Shown here: positions 1 to 7,092 of the stretch, one piece after another
How the letters are laid out: the number at the start of each line of letters is the position of its first letter
Numbering within the stretch: the stretch's first letter is position 1
DNA from: Pelagerythrobacter sp041912895
Lineage (GTDB): Bacteria; Pseudomonadota; Alphaproteobacteria; Sphingomonadales; Sphingomonadaceae
Assembly (NCBI RefSeq): GCF_041912895.1
Contig: NZ_JAYSGI010000004.1
Location: 62,001 to 126,000, forward strand
Reading direction: 5' to 3'
DNA: 64,000 nt
Translations under genes and position numbers: made by a program
Notes under the pieces: generated by a model
The model's input: the letters and a program-made list of their open reading frames with translations, nothing else
Database searches by the model: none
Told to the model about the DNA's origin: nothing

Positions 1-22
1 ATTTAAGGCATCCCGCAGAAAT

Positions 23-48
23 TTGCCGCTTACGGCAATTCCATGCCG
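23..48. promoter_or_regulatory. Triple TTGCCG-type half-site element at the flgA stop codon
   Basis: The sequence holds TTGCCG at 23, CGGCAA at 33 and ATGCCG (one mismatch to TTGCCG) at 43. The three half-sites start exactly 10 bp apart and alternate in direction. The element covers the stop codon of flgA. The same layout is found upstream of flgB and inside fliK. It is probably an enhancer site for a flagellar sigma-54 activator serving a gene beyond the left edge; that role is inferred. Confidence 0.5.
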
Positions 49-539
49 ACCCGGCCCGGCTGGATCACCCGCGCGCGGATCGGATCGCGCTTCTCGCCCA
101 CGGGGCGCACCTTGATCCAGTCGCCCACGGCGCCCGCTTCGAGCGCCTCACCCTGGCGCGATACGGTGAAGCCGCTGCCCTGGATCGCGATCGACACGGC
201 TTCGCCGCGCGCGACGATCGGCTCCGCACGGGCGTTGCCGGGGCCGCCGGAAACCGGCACGAACAGGCGCCAGCCGCCCGAGATCGGGCAGCGCACGAGC
301 ACCGTCTGGTTGCTGCTGCCGTACCATTCGAGCGCGAGCGGCATCGGGCATTGCGAGAGCTTGAGCCGGCGGTCGACCGGCAGGCGCGCGCCGCCGGCCG
401 CGCCCTGCGGCGCACCGGTGAACTGCGCGACCTCGCGGTCGATGCTCGCGGGATCGTGGAACCCGGCGGCGAGCGCGGGGACGGCGGCTGCGATGGCGCC
501 GGCGGCGCCGGCAGCGATGAAGGTCTTGATCGTACGCAT
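30..539 (-). CDS. flgA: FlgA, flagellar P-ring assembly chaperone
   Basis: FlgA is a periplasmic chaperone that helps FlgI assemble into the P ring. The 169-residue product starts with a Sec signal peptide (about residues 1-25, small-residue stretch ending VPALAAG). The mature part carries the SAF-type beta region typical of the C-terminal half of FlgA, with RGEAVSIAIQGSGFTVSRQG near residues 110-130 and the closing segment IKVRPVG...RARVIQPGRV. It is shorter than the approximately 220-residue enteric FlgA, because the long N-terminal linker is missing, as is common in alphaproteobacteria. It is the last gene of a leftward operon after a MotA-like and a small MotB-like gene. flgI lies in the opposite operon. 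Confidence 0.88.
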   Translation of the reverse strand: MRTIKTFIAAGAAGAIAAAVPALAAGFHDPASIDREVAQFTGAPQGAAGGARLPVDRRLKLSQCPMPLALEWYGSSNQTVLVRCPISGGWRLFVPVSGGPGNARAEPIVARGEAVSIAIQGSGFTVSRQGEALEAGAVGDWIKVRPVGEKRDPIRARVIQPGRVGMELP

Positions 540-544
540 CGGTG

Positions 545-1021
545 CTACCTCTCGTTGGCGGCGCGCGCCGCCCCGTTGGTGGATGCCGGGGGCCTTGCAA
601 CCGCCGTGCCAGACTCGCGCCCGTCGTAGTCGAGCACCGCGATCAGGTCGGCGGCTGCGGCCGGTTCGACGACGATCCGCGCGGTGCGGCCCGCGGCTTC
701 GGCTTCGCGTGCCAGCGCGAGCGCGCCGCGCATGGATTGCGCCGCATCGCCCGCTGCGTGGCGCGCGACGATGGTGAGATGCTGGCGGTCGTCGCGCGGC
801 TGGCCCGAAAGCCATGCGCCGAGCGAGGGTGCGCCGGGCGCGGCGCGGTAGATCGCCAGGGGCTCGCCGCCCGCCGGAACCGGCGCGCCGGCCACCGGGA
901 CGGGCTCGGGCGCGGACGCATCGGACGTCTCGGCCATCGCCGCGGCGGTGACCATGAACAGGATCAGCGCGAGATCGGCGAGCGTGGTCTGCCAACCGCT
1001 GCGGGAGGCCCCGGCGATCAT
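545..1021 (-). CDS. Small MotB/ExbD-like protein (accessory stator partner?)
   Basis: This 158-residue protein has one N-terminal membrane segment, WQTTLADLALILFMVTAAAM (residues about 10-29). It resembles the MotB/ExbD/TolR transmembrane helix, including a Trp before it and an Asp (ADL) at the place of the proton-binding Asp. The remaining about 125 residues are Ala/Pro-rich and then a small alpha/beta region. There is no OmpA-type peptidoglycan-binding domain. Its start overlaps the stop of the upstream MotA-like gene (ATGA), which suggests translational coupling and a two-protein complex. Seen: the Asp-containing helix and the coupling. Inferred: that the pair forms a proton-driven channel. 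It may be an accessory motor stator or a TolQR/ExbBD-like device. No better family name can be given from sequence alone. Confidence 0.6.
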   Translation of the reverse strand: MIAGASRSGWQTTLADLALILFMVTAAAMAETSDASAPEPVPVAGAPVPAGGEPLAIYRAAPGAPSLGAWLSGQPRDDRQHLTIVARHAAGDAAQSMRGALALAREAEAAGRTARIVVEPAAAADLIAVLDYDGRESGTAVARPPASTNGAARAANER

Positions 1022-1677
1022 GCCGCCGCCTGCGCCTCGGACGGGCTCGCATGGCGCGGGATCGAGCGTTCGACCGCGTCGGCCAGCCAGTCGAGCAGTT
1101 CCTGCCGCTCGCGTTCCTCGGCCCGCGCGCGCCGCGCCACCGCGCCGGCCAGCGGGCCGAACACGAAGTTGGCGAAGACGAGGCCGTAAAGCGTGGTGAC
1201 CACCGCGGTCCCGATCGAGCGCGCGTAGTCCGCGTCGCCCCCGGCCGAAAAGCCACCGAGCGCGACGAGCGTTCCGGCAAGGCCGAGGACCGGGGCCAGG
1301 TCGGCCGCTTCGCCGAGGACGTTCGCGGCGATCTCCGCGCCGCGCTGGCGGCGGCTGCGCTGGCGCGCATGTTCGTCATGCAGCGCGGCGATCGAACGGT
1401 GGCGGATCAGCGCGTCGCTGAGATCGTCGAACGCGCCATCGCCGAAGCGATGCGGCTCGGCGCGCAGGATGCCGTCGCGGTCGATCTCGCGCACTTGCGC
1501 GGCCAACTCGCTGCGCACCCGGCCCGAATCGAACGGGCGGGTGGGCAGCGCGACGAGCGCGGTCAATGCGGCGCGCACGTCGCGCCAGCCGCAGCGCAGC
1601 AGTGTGGCGGTGAGTGTGCCGCCGAAAACGATCGCTGCCGCGACGGGATCGAGCAATTGCATGAAGTCCACGGACAT
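1018..1677 (-). CDS. MotA/TolQ/ExbB-like proton-channel protein
   Basis: The 219-residue product contains a short segment DPVAAAIVFGGTLTATLL (residues about 10-27), which matches the start of MotA/PomA second helix regions. After a long basic cytoplasmic loop come two helices, LAPVLGLAGTLVALGGF and TTLYGLVFANFVFGPLAG. The prolines before GLAGT and in FGPLAG correspond to the conserved MotA prolines. It appears to lack the first MotA helix, so three rather than four membrane spans are expected. A true motA-motB pair lies at 9.7-11.4 kb, so this is a second, divergent copy. The start used is the first ATG of the MotA-like part; the frame stays open upstream but without MotA resemblance. Confidence 0.7.
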   Translation of the reverse strand: MSVDFMQLLDPVAAAIVFGGTLTATLLRCGWRDVRAALTALVALPTRPFDSGRVRSELAAQVREIDRDGILRAEPHRFGDGAFDDLSDALIRHRSIAALHDEHARQRSRRQRGAEIAANVLGEAADLAPVLGLAGTLVALGGFSAGGDADYARSIGTAVVTTLYGLVFANFVFGPLAGAVARRARAEERERQELLDWLADAVERSIPRHASPSEAQAAA

Positions 1678-1733
1678 CTCCTTGCAACGGAAGAACGCCG
1701 CTGCCGCCGCGCCATTCAGCCCCCGGCGGACAT

Positions 1734-1784
1734 TTGCCGCTTCCGGCAAGCGCTTGCCGCCCGCCGAGTGCGGTGCCCCGGCAA
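1734..1784. promoter_or_regulatory. Array of TTGCCG/CGGCAA half-sites upstream of flgB
   Basis: TTGCCG occurs at 1734, CGGCAA at 1744 and TTGCCG at 1754, each 10 bp apart. A further CGGCAA lies at 1779. The array ends about 20-45 bp upstream of the sigma-54 promoter of flgB and lies between the divergent motA-like and flgB operons. Its phased, inverted half-sites are what a dimeric or oligomeric activator would bind. The likely binder is the sigma-54 activator encoded at 13642-14907 (inference). Confidence 0.6.
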
Positions 1785-1804
1785 AGATGGCTCCCGATGC
1801 GAAC

Positions 1805-1820
1805 TGGCACGCCTTTTGCT
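1805..1820 (+). promoter_or_regulatory. Sigma-54 promoter of the flgB operon
   Basis: The sequence TGGCACGCCTTTTGCT matches the sigma-54 consensus TGGCACG-N4-TTGCW at every defined position, with the -24 GG and -12 GC correctly spaced. Transcription should begin about 10-12 bp further on, near 1831, leaving a roughly 20-nt leader with an AGGAG ribosome site at 1841-1845 before the flgB ATG at 1852. Confidence 0.85.
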
Positions 1821-1851
1821 GGATAGGGCCCGAACACGTCAGGAGACTGTC

Positions 1852-2205
1852 ATGAGCAACGGCAACGGCCTTTTCGGCATTCACGGCGCGGCGCTGGAAA
1901 TCCGCTCGCAGCGCATGGGGATGCTCGGATCGAACATCGCCAACGCGGCGACCCCCGGCTACAAGGCGCGCGACGTCGATTTCGCCGCCGCGCTTCAGGC
2001 GCGCATGGGCGGCGCCGATGGCGAAGCGGCGATCGGATCGGCCACGCGCTACCGCATGCCGGTAATGCCCAGCCTCGACGGCAACACCGTCGAGATGGCG
2101 ACCGAGCAGGCCGAGTTCGCGGAGAACGCGGTCGCCTATACCGCCACCCTCGGCTTCCTGCGCGGACGGGTCGAAACCCTCACGCGCGCGATTAAGGGCG
2201 AGTGA
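1852..2205 (+). CDS. flgB: FlgB, flagellar proximal rod protein
   Basis: FlgB forms part of the proximal rod of the basal body in the periplasm and is exported by the flagellar type III system. The 117-residue product has the family pattern: an N-terminal helix followed by NIANAATPGYKARDVDF (residues about 26-42) and a C-terminal helical region with TLGFLRGRVETLTRAI. Length is close to the usual 115-140. It is the first gene of the long rightward flg operon. It has an AGGAG ribosome site 6 nt before the ATG and a sigma-54 promoter just upstream. The upstream extension of the reading frame is ignored because it runs antisense through the motA-like gene. Confidence 0.93.
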   Translation: MSNGNGLFGIHGAALEIRSQRMGMLGSNIANAATPGYKARDVDFAAALQARMGGADGEAAIGSATRYRMPVMPSLDGNTVEMATEQAEFAENAVAYTATLGFLRGRVETLTRAIKGE

Positions 2206-2207
2206 CG

Positions 2208-2615
2208 ATGTCGTCCGGCCCCATGACCATGTTCGACATCGGCCAGCGCGCCATGTCCGCCCAGCTGGTGCGGATGAACGCGGCCGCTTCCAACCTCGCG
2301 AACGCGGGCAGCGTCGCGGCGAGCGAGGGCGAGGCCTATCGCCCGCTGCGCGCCGTCTTCGCCGAACAGCTCGACGCCGCGACCGGCATGAGCACGGTGA
2401 ACGTGAGCGGCGTCCAGCGCGCCGACGTCGCGCCGGTGCGCCGCCACGAACCCGGCCATCCGCTGGCCGACGCCAACGGCTACGTCTGGGCGAGCCCGGT
2501 CGATGAGAACGCCGAGATGGTCGAGATGCTCGAAGCCTCGCGCCAGTACCAGAACATGGTCGAGGCGATGTCCACCGCCAAGCAGCTGATGCTCGAAACG
2601 ATGAGGATGAAATGA
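2208..2615 (+). CDS. flgC: FlgC, flagellar proximal rod protein
   Basis: FlgC is a rod subunit that stacks with FlgB and FlgF. The 135-residue protein shows the rod/hook N-terminal motif ASNLANAGSVAASEG (about residues 25-39) and the conserved C-terminal helix NAEMVEMLEASRQYQNMVEA. It begins 2 nt after flgB. I use the ATG at 2208; an in-frame GTG lies 6 nt upstream and ATGs lie 15 and 21 nt downstream, so the exact start is uncertain by a few codons. The stop overlaps the flgD start (ATGA). Confidence 0.92.
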   Translation: MSSGPMTMFDIGQRAMSAQLVRMNAAASNLANAGSVAASEGEAYRPLRAVFAEQLDAATGMSTVNVSGVQRADVAPVRRHEPGHPLADANGYVWASPVDENAEMVEMLEASRQYQNMVEAMSTAKQLMLETMRMK

Positions 2616-2896
2616 CCGTAGCAGCGATCAACTCCGCCGCCGGGGCAGCTGCCGCCGGCGCGACCACCGGGCGCGACTACGCCGCGCTCGGCCAAGCCGA
2701 TTTCCTGCGCCTGCTGACCGTGCAGGTCCAGCAGCAGGACCCGTTCGACCCGGTCGATAACAAGGAGATGCTGGCGCAGATGGCGCAGTTCTCCTCGCTG
2801 TCGGGGATCACCGAGATGAGCGACACGCTCCGGCAGATTTCCGACAAGCTCGACGTTCTCGCCGCCTCCCAGGCGGCCGCCACCCCCTCCGAATGA
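2612..2896 (+). CDS. flgD: FlgD, hook-capping scaffold (N-terminal domain only)
   Basis: FlgD caps the growing hook and is needed for FlgE polymerisation. This product has only 94 residues. It contains the family signature QADFLRLLTVQVQQQDPFDP followed by the DNKEMLAQMAQFSSLSG segment (residues about 28-67), which is the FlgD N-terminal region. The usual C-terminal Ig-like/tudor domains (about 120 more residues in enterics) are absent. The short C-terminus ends in a helix (DTLRQISDKLDVL). It overlaps flgC by ATGA and is followed by flgE, so it is probably a functional compact FlgD and not a fragment. Confidence 0.85.
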   Translation: MTVAAINSAAGAAAAGATTGRDYAALGQADFLRLLTVQVQQQDPFDPVDNKEMLAQMAQFSSLSGITEMSDTLRQISDKLDVLAASQAAATPSE

Positions 2897-2915
2897 CGCA
2901 AGAGGAGCTTACGAC

Positions 2916-3728
2916 ATGTCTTTCTACACCTCGCTGAACGGTCTCAAGAATTCACAGACCGAGCTGGGCGTCATCGCCCACAACATCGCCAACGTCGAAA
3001 CCAACGGCTTCAAGAAGGGGAACACCCAGTTCGCCGACATCGTCGCCGGTTCGGCGCAGACCAACCCGCGGATGATCCAGGGGATCGGCGCGACGGTGGA
3101 AGCGGTGACGCAGAACTTCGGCCTCGGCCCGATCGAACAGACCGGCTCGGCGCTCGACCTCGCGATCACCGGCGACGGGTTCTTCACCATGCAGGCCGCC
3201 GACAGCGGCCGCACCGTCTATACCCGCAACGGCGCGCTCGAGATGGACGAGAGCGGCTACATCACCGATGGCGGCACCAACCGCCTGCAGGTCTTCCCGA
3301 CCGACGCCGACGGCACCGTGACCTCGGCCACGCCGGTCGATGCCCAGATCGCCCCGGTCAACGCCGATGGCGCCGAGTTCGTCGGCGTGACGGTGGGCGC
3401 GGACGGCACGGTGTCGGCATCGTACGCCGACGGCTCGGTCACCGCGGTCGGCAGCGTGGCGCTCGCCTCGTTCATCACCCCGACCGGACTCAAGCAGATC
3501 GGCTCGTCGAACTGGGAAGCGACCGGCATCTCGGGCGAAGCGAAATACGGCTCGCCGGGCAACGGCCAGTACGGGAAGCTGATGTCGGGCGCGCTCGAGC
3601 GTTCGAACGTCGACATTGCCGAGGAACTGGTCGGCTTGATCACCGCGCAGCGCAACTTCCAGGCGAATGCCAAGGCGATCGATACCGCGACCCAGATCTC
3701 GCAGACGGTCATCAACCTGAGGACCTGA
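2916..3728 (+). CDS. flgE: FlgE, flagellar hook protein (short form)
   Basis: FlgE builds the flexible hook outside the cell. The 270-residue product starts with a hook-type N-terminus (SFYTSLNGLKNSQTELGVI, then HNIANVETNGFKKG at about residues 22-35). It has the central ALDLAITGDGFF motif and ends with ERSNVDIAEELVGLITAQRN plus an amphipathic helix, the standard rod/hook fold. It is about two thirds of the usual 390-420 residues, so the surface D2/D3 domains must be reduced or missing. An AGAGGAG ribosome site lies upstream. The position between flgD and flgF and the hook-like N-terminus argue for FlgE and not for another rod protein. Confidence 0.85.
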   Translation: MSFYTSLNGLKNSQTELGVIAHNIANVETNGFKKGNTQFADIVAGSAQTNPRMIQGIGATVEAVTQNFGLGPIEQTGSALDLAITGDGFFTMQAADSGRTVYTRNGALEMDESGYITDGGTNRLQVFPTDADGTVTSATPVDAQIAPVNADGAEFVGVTVGADGTVSASYADGSVTAVGSVALASFITPTGLKQIGSSNWEATGISGEAKYGSPGNGQYGKLMSGALERSNVDIAEELVGLITAQRNFQANAKAIDTATQISQTVINLRT

Positions 3729-3733
3729 TCCCC

Positions 3734-4474
3734 ATGGACCGCCTGATCTACACCGCCCTGTCGGGCATGAACGCCTCGATGGAACGCCAGCGGGTGATCG
3801 CCAGCAACATGGCGAACGCCCAGACGGTGGGCTTTCGCGCGGAACTGCTCGACCAGCGGCCCGTCACCATCGAGGGCGACAGCCTGGAGGTGCGCGCGTT
3901 GCAGCGCGCCGAAGTGCGCGGGGCGGTGATGGCGGCGGGTGAGATGACCCGGACCGGGCACGATCTCGACCTATACATCCAGGGCGAGGCGATGATGGCG
4001 GTCCAGGCGAGCGACGGCACCGAGGCCTATACCCGCCGCGGCGATCTGTCGATCTCGCCCACCGGCGCGCTGGTAAACGGGGAGGGGTTGCCGGTCATCG
4101 GCGACGCCGGCCCGATCACCGTGCCGCTGGGGATGAAGACGACGATCTCGCCCGATGGCGTGGTCAGCACCACCGACCCGGCGGCGGCAGACGCGCCCCC
4201 GGTGGAGGTCGGGCGGATCAAGCTCGCCGGATGGCAGGGCAGCCCGATCGCGAAGGGGCTGGACGGCCTGTTCCGGGTGGAGGGCGGGGGCGTGCTCCCG
4301 GCCGACGCCGAAGCGACCGTCATCACCGGCGCGCTCGAGCAATCGAACGTCAAGCCGACCGAAGTGCTGGTCGAGATGATCGACGCGCAGCGCCTGTTCG
4401 ACATGCGCAGCAAGCTGATCGCCACCGCGCGCGACTGCGACCAGGCGGGCGCGCAACTGATGCGCCTGAGCTGA
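3734..4474 (+). CDS. flgF: FlgF, flagellar proximal rod protein
   Basis: FlgF is a rod subunit. The 246-residue product begins MDRLIYTALSGMNASMERQR, the typical FlgF opening, followed by ASNMANAQTVGFRAE. The middle carries the rod motif for the beta region (DLDLYIQGEAMMAVQ). The end has LEQSNVKPTEVLVEMIDAQR, which is shared by FlgF and FlgG. Length matches the family (about 245-250). It lies 5 nt after flgE and is followed by flgG. Confidence 0.93.
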   Translation: MDRLIYTALSGMNASMERQRVIASNMANAQTVGFRAELLDQRPVTIEGDSLEVRALQRAEVRGAVMAAGEMTRTGHDLDLYIQGEAMMAVQASDGTEAYTRRGDLSISPTGALVNGEGLPVIGDAGPITVPLGMKTTISPDGVVSTTDPAAADAPPVEVGRIKLAGWQGSPIAKGLDGLFRVEGGGVLPADAEATVITGALEQSNVKPTEVLVEMIDAQRLFDMRSKLIATARDCDQAGAQLMRLS

Positions 4475-4502
4475 ATGGCTCGCCGAAGAAAGGACCACGA
4501 CA

Positions 4503-5291
4503 ATGCCAACTTCCGCTCTACAGGTCGCCCGCACCGGGCTCGAGGCGCAGGATGCGCGGATGCGCGTGATCGCCAACAATCTCGCGAACGTCGGTACCAC
4601 CGGCTTCAAGAAGGATCGCGCTAACTTCGCCACGCTCGCCTATCAGGACGCGCGGGTCGCGGGGCAGCGCTCGTCGGGCGAGACCGCCTACGCCACCGGG
4701 CTCAACCTCGGCACCGGTGTGGCGATCCAGTCGACCAGCCAGATCGTGACGCAGGGCGCGCTCAGCACCACGAACAACGCGCTCGACCTCGCGCTCGACG
4801 GCGACGGCTATTTCCAGGTCGAGCTGCCCGGGGGGCAGCTCGGCTATACCCGCGCGGGCAACTTCACCCGCTCGGCCGAAGGGCAGCTCGTCACGCAGCA
4901 GGGCTACACGGTTCAGCCCGCGATCACCGTGCCCGAAGGCGCGGGCGCGATCGCGGTTTCGCCCGACGGCATCGTGACCGCGCAGATCGCGGGCGAGGCC
5001 GAGCCGGCCGAACTGGGCCAGATCCAGGTCGCCACTTTCGCCAATCCGGCGAGCCTGCAGGCGATCGGCGACAACTTCCTGGTCGAGACCGCCGCCAGCG
5101 GCGCGGTCCAGCTCGGGCCGGGCGGCGAACTGGGGCGCGGCCACGTGCGCCAGGGCATGCTCGAAGCCTCGAACGTCAACATCGTGGAGGAGCTGGTCGA
5201 CATGATCGAATGCCAGCGCGCCTACGAGATCAATTCCAAGATGGTCTCGTCGGTCGACGAGATGCTCCGCAACGCGAACCAGACCCTTTGA
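4503..5291 (+). CDS. flgG: FlgG, flagellar distal rod protein
   Basis: FlgG forms the distal rod that crosses the P and L rings. The 262-residue protein has the diagnostic N-terminus with LQVARTGLEAQDARMRVIAN and NVGTTGFKKDRANFATLAYQ (the FlgG-specific FETLLYQ-type segment). It also has ALDLALDGDGYFQVELPGGQ and a C-terminal LEASNVNIVEELVDMIECQR helix followed by the SVDEMLRNANQTL ending. Length is exactly that of typical FlgG (about 260). Confidence 0.96.
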   Translation: MPTSALQVARTGLEAQDARMRVIANNLANVGTTGFKKDRANFATLAYQDARVAGQRSSGETAYATGLNLGTGVAIQSTSQIVTQGALSTTNNALDLALDGDGYFQVELPGGQLGYTRAGNFTRSAEGQLVTQQGYTVQPAITVPEGAGAIAVSPDGIVTAQIAGEAEPAELGQIQVATFANPASLQAIGDNFLVETAASGAVQLGPGGELGRGHVRQGMLEASNVNIVEELVDMIECQRAYEINSKMVSSVDEMLRNANQTL

Positions 5292-5314
5292 GGGCAGACG
5301 CTGTGAGAAACACC

Positions 5315-5983
5315 ATGAACCGCACGTTTTTCCGCACCGCCGTGCTTGCCGCGTCCACGCTTTCGCTCGCGGCCTGCGGGGGCGAGCGCGCGCCCGGCTT
5401 CCACGCCGCGCTGCCGCCGCCGCCCGCGCCGCCGATGGCGCAGGCGCCCGCCAACGGCGCGATCTTCCAGCCCGCGAACGGCTTCAGCCCGCTCTACAAC
5501 GGGACCCGCGCGAGCCGCGTCGGCGATCTCGTGACCGTGGTGCTGCTGGAACGCACGGCGACCTCGAAGTCGGCCAGCTCCAACACCCGGCGCGACGGCG
5601 GCTTCTCGCTCTCGCCGCCGAGCACCGGGCCGTTCTCGTTCGACCCCAACGTCCTTAATTCTTCGGGCCAGTCGTCGTTCAAGGGACAGGGGGATGCTTC
5701 CCAGACCAACACCTTCCGGGGGGACATCACCGTGACCATCGCCGACGTCCGCCCCAACGGAACGGCCTTCGTGCGCGGCGAAAAGCTGATGCAGTTGAGC
5801 CAGGGCGAGGAATGGATCCAGCTTTCGGGCATCATCCGGCTGGCCGATATCGACCAGAACAACGCCATTGCCTCGCCGCGCATCGCCGATGCCCGGATCA
5901 CCTACGCGGGCAAGGGCGCGGTCCAGCGCGCGAGCCGCGAAGGCTGGCTGTCGAAGTTCTTCAACCTCGTGACTCCGTTCTGA
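5315..5983 (+). CDS. flgH: FlgH, L-ring lipoprotein
   Basis: FlgH forms the outer-membrane L ring. The 222-residue product has a lipoprotein signal peptide: basic start, hydrophobic core and lipobox LAAC (Cys at about residue 19). After a Pro-rich linker it shows FlgH motifs such as RASRVGDLVTVVLLERT, LNSSGQSSFKGQG and the end segment ITYAGKGAVQRASREGWLSK. I use the ATG at 5315. A GTG four codons upstream is possible. Continuing the frame further upstream would place it inside flgG, so it is rejected. Confidence 0.94.
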   Translation: MNRTFFRTAVLAASTLSLAACGGERAPGFHAALPPPPAPPMAQAPANGAIFQPANGFSPLYNGTRASRVGDLVTVVLLERTATSKSASSNTRRDGGFSLSPPSTGPFSFDPNVLNSSGQSSFKGQGDASQTNTFRGDITVTIADVRPNGTAFVRGEKLMQLSQGEEWIQLSGIIRLADIDQNNAIASPRIADARITYAGKGAVQRASREGWLSKFFNLVTPF

Positions 5984-5994
5984 GAGGCCGCGCC

Positions 5995-7092
5995 ATGATC
6001 CGCCACCTGATCCTCGCCCTCGCCGCCTTCGCGACCGCGATCGCCACCCCGGCTTCGGCCGAGCGCGTGCGCGATCTGGGCGCGTTCCAGTCGGTCCGCT
6101 CGAACCAGCTTACCGGCTACGGCATCGTCGTCGGGCTCGACGGCTCGGGCGACGACAACTTCGCCTACGTTACCCAGGCCATGCGCGGCGTGTCGGACCG
6201 CTTCGGGCTGCAACTGCCGCCGGGCGTGAACCCGGCGCTGAAGAACGCCGCTGCGGTGATGGTGACGGCGGATCTGCCCGCCTTCGCTAAGCCCGGCCAA
6301 CGGGTCGACGTCACCGTGTCGGCGATCGGCAAGGCCAAGTCGCTGCGCGGCGGGGCGCTGATCCTCACCGCGCTCTACGGCGCTGACGGGCAGGTCTATG
6401 CGATGGCGCAGGGCAACCTCGCGGTCGGCGGGCTCGGCGTGTCGGGCCGCGACGGATCGAAGCTGACCGTCAACGTGCCGACCGTGGGCCGCATCGCCGA
6501 CGGGGCGAGCGTGGAACGCGCGGTCGCGACCGGATTCGAGAGCAGCGACGTGCTGCGCTGGAACCTCTACCAGGCCGATTTCCTCACCGCCACGCGAGTG
6601 CGCGACGCGGTGAACTCGCGCTATCCCGGGATGGCTTCGGTCGAGGACGGGGTGACGCTGGCGCTGCGGCTGCCCTCCGGCGCCAACGAGCGCGCCGGGA
6701 TCATGGCCGACATCGAGATGCTGGCGATCGACCCGGCGGAAGCCGCCGCAAAAGTGATCGTCAACAGCCGCACCGGCACGGTGGTGATATCGAGCGCGGT
6801 GCGCCTGTCGCCGGCCGCGATCAGCCACGGCAGCCTGGTGGTGCGGATCGACGAGAACCCCACCGTGGTCCAGCCCGCACCGTTCAGCCGCGGCCAGACC
6901 GAAATCGAGCAGGACAGCGCGATCGATGCTTACGAGGAAGGCAACCGCGTGACGCTGCTCGAACCGGGCGCATCGCTCGCCGAGCTGGTGGACGGGCTCA
7001 ACATGCTCGGCCTCTCGCCGTCGGACCTCGTGGCGATCCTCGAGGCGCTGAAGCAGGCCGGTTCGCTCAAGGCCGAGATGGTGATCATATGA
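5995..7092 (+). CDS. flgI: FlgI, P-ring protein
   Basis: FlgI polymerises in the periplasm around the rod to form the P ring, with FlgA as chaperone. The 365-residue product has a Sec signal peptide ending TPASA before ERVRDLGAFQ. The family hallmarks are the segment LTGYGIVVGLDGSGDD (residues about 36-51) and NAAAVMVTADLPAFAKPGQR. The C-terminus has LAELVDGLNMLGLSPSDLVA followed by AILEALKQAGSLKAEMVII. Length is typical (about 360-370). It starts 11 nt after flgH and its stop overlaps the next start by 4 nt. Confidence 0.96.
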   Translation: MIRHLILALAAFATAIATPASAERVRDLGAFQSVRSNQLTGYGIVVGLDGSGDDNFAYVTQAMRGVSDRFGLQLPPGVNPALKNAAAVMVTADLPAFAKPGQRVDVTVSAIGKAKSLRGGALILTALYGADGQVYAMAQGNLAVGGLGVSGRDGSKLTVNVPTVGRIADGASVERAVATGFESSDVLRWNLYQADFLTATRVRDAVNSRYPGMASVEDGVTLALRLPSGANERAGIMADIEMLAIDPAEAAAKVIVNSRTGTVVISSAVRLSPAAISHGSLVVRIDENPTVVQPAPFSRGQTEIEQDSAIDAYEEGNRVTLLEPGASLAELVDGLNMLGLSPSDLVAILEALKQAGSLKAEMVII

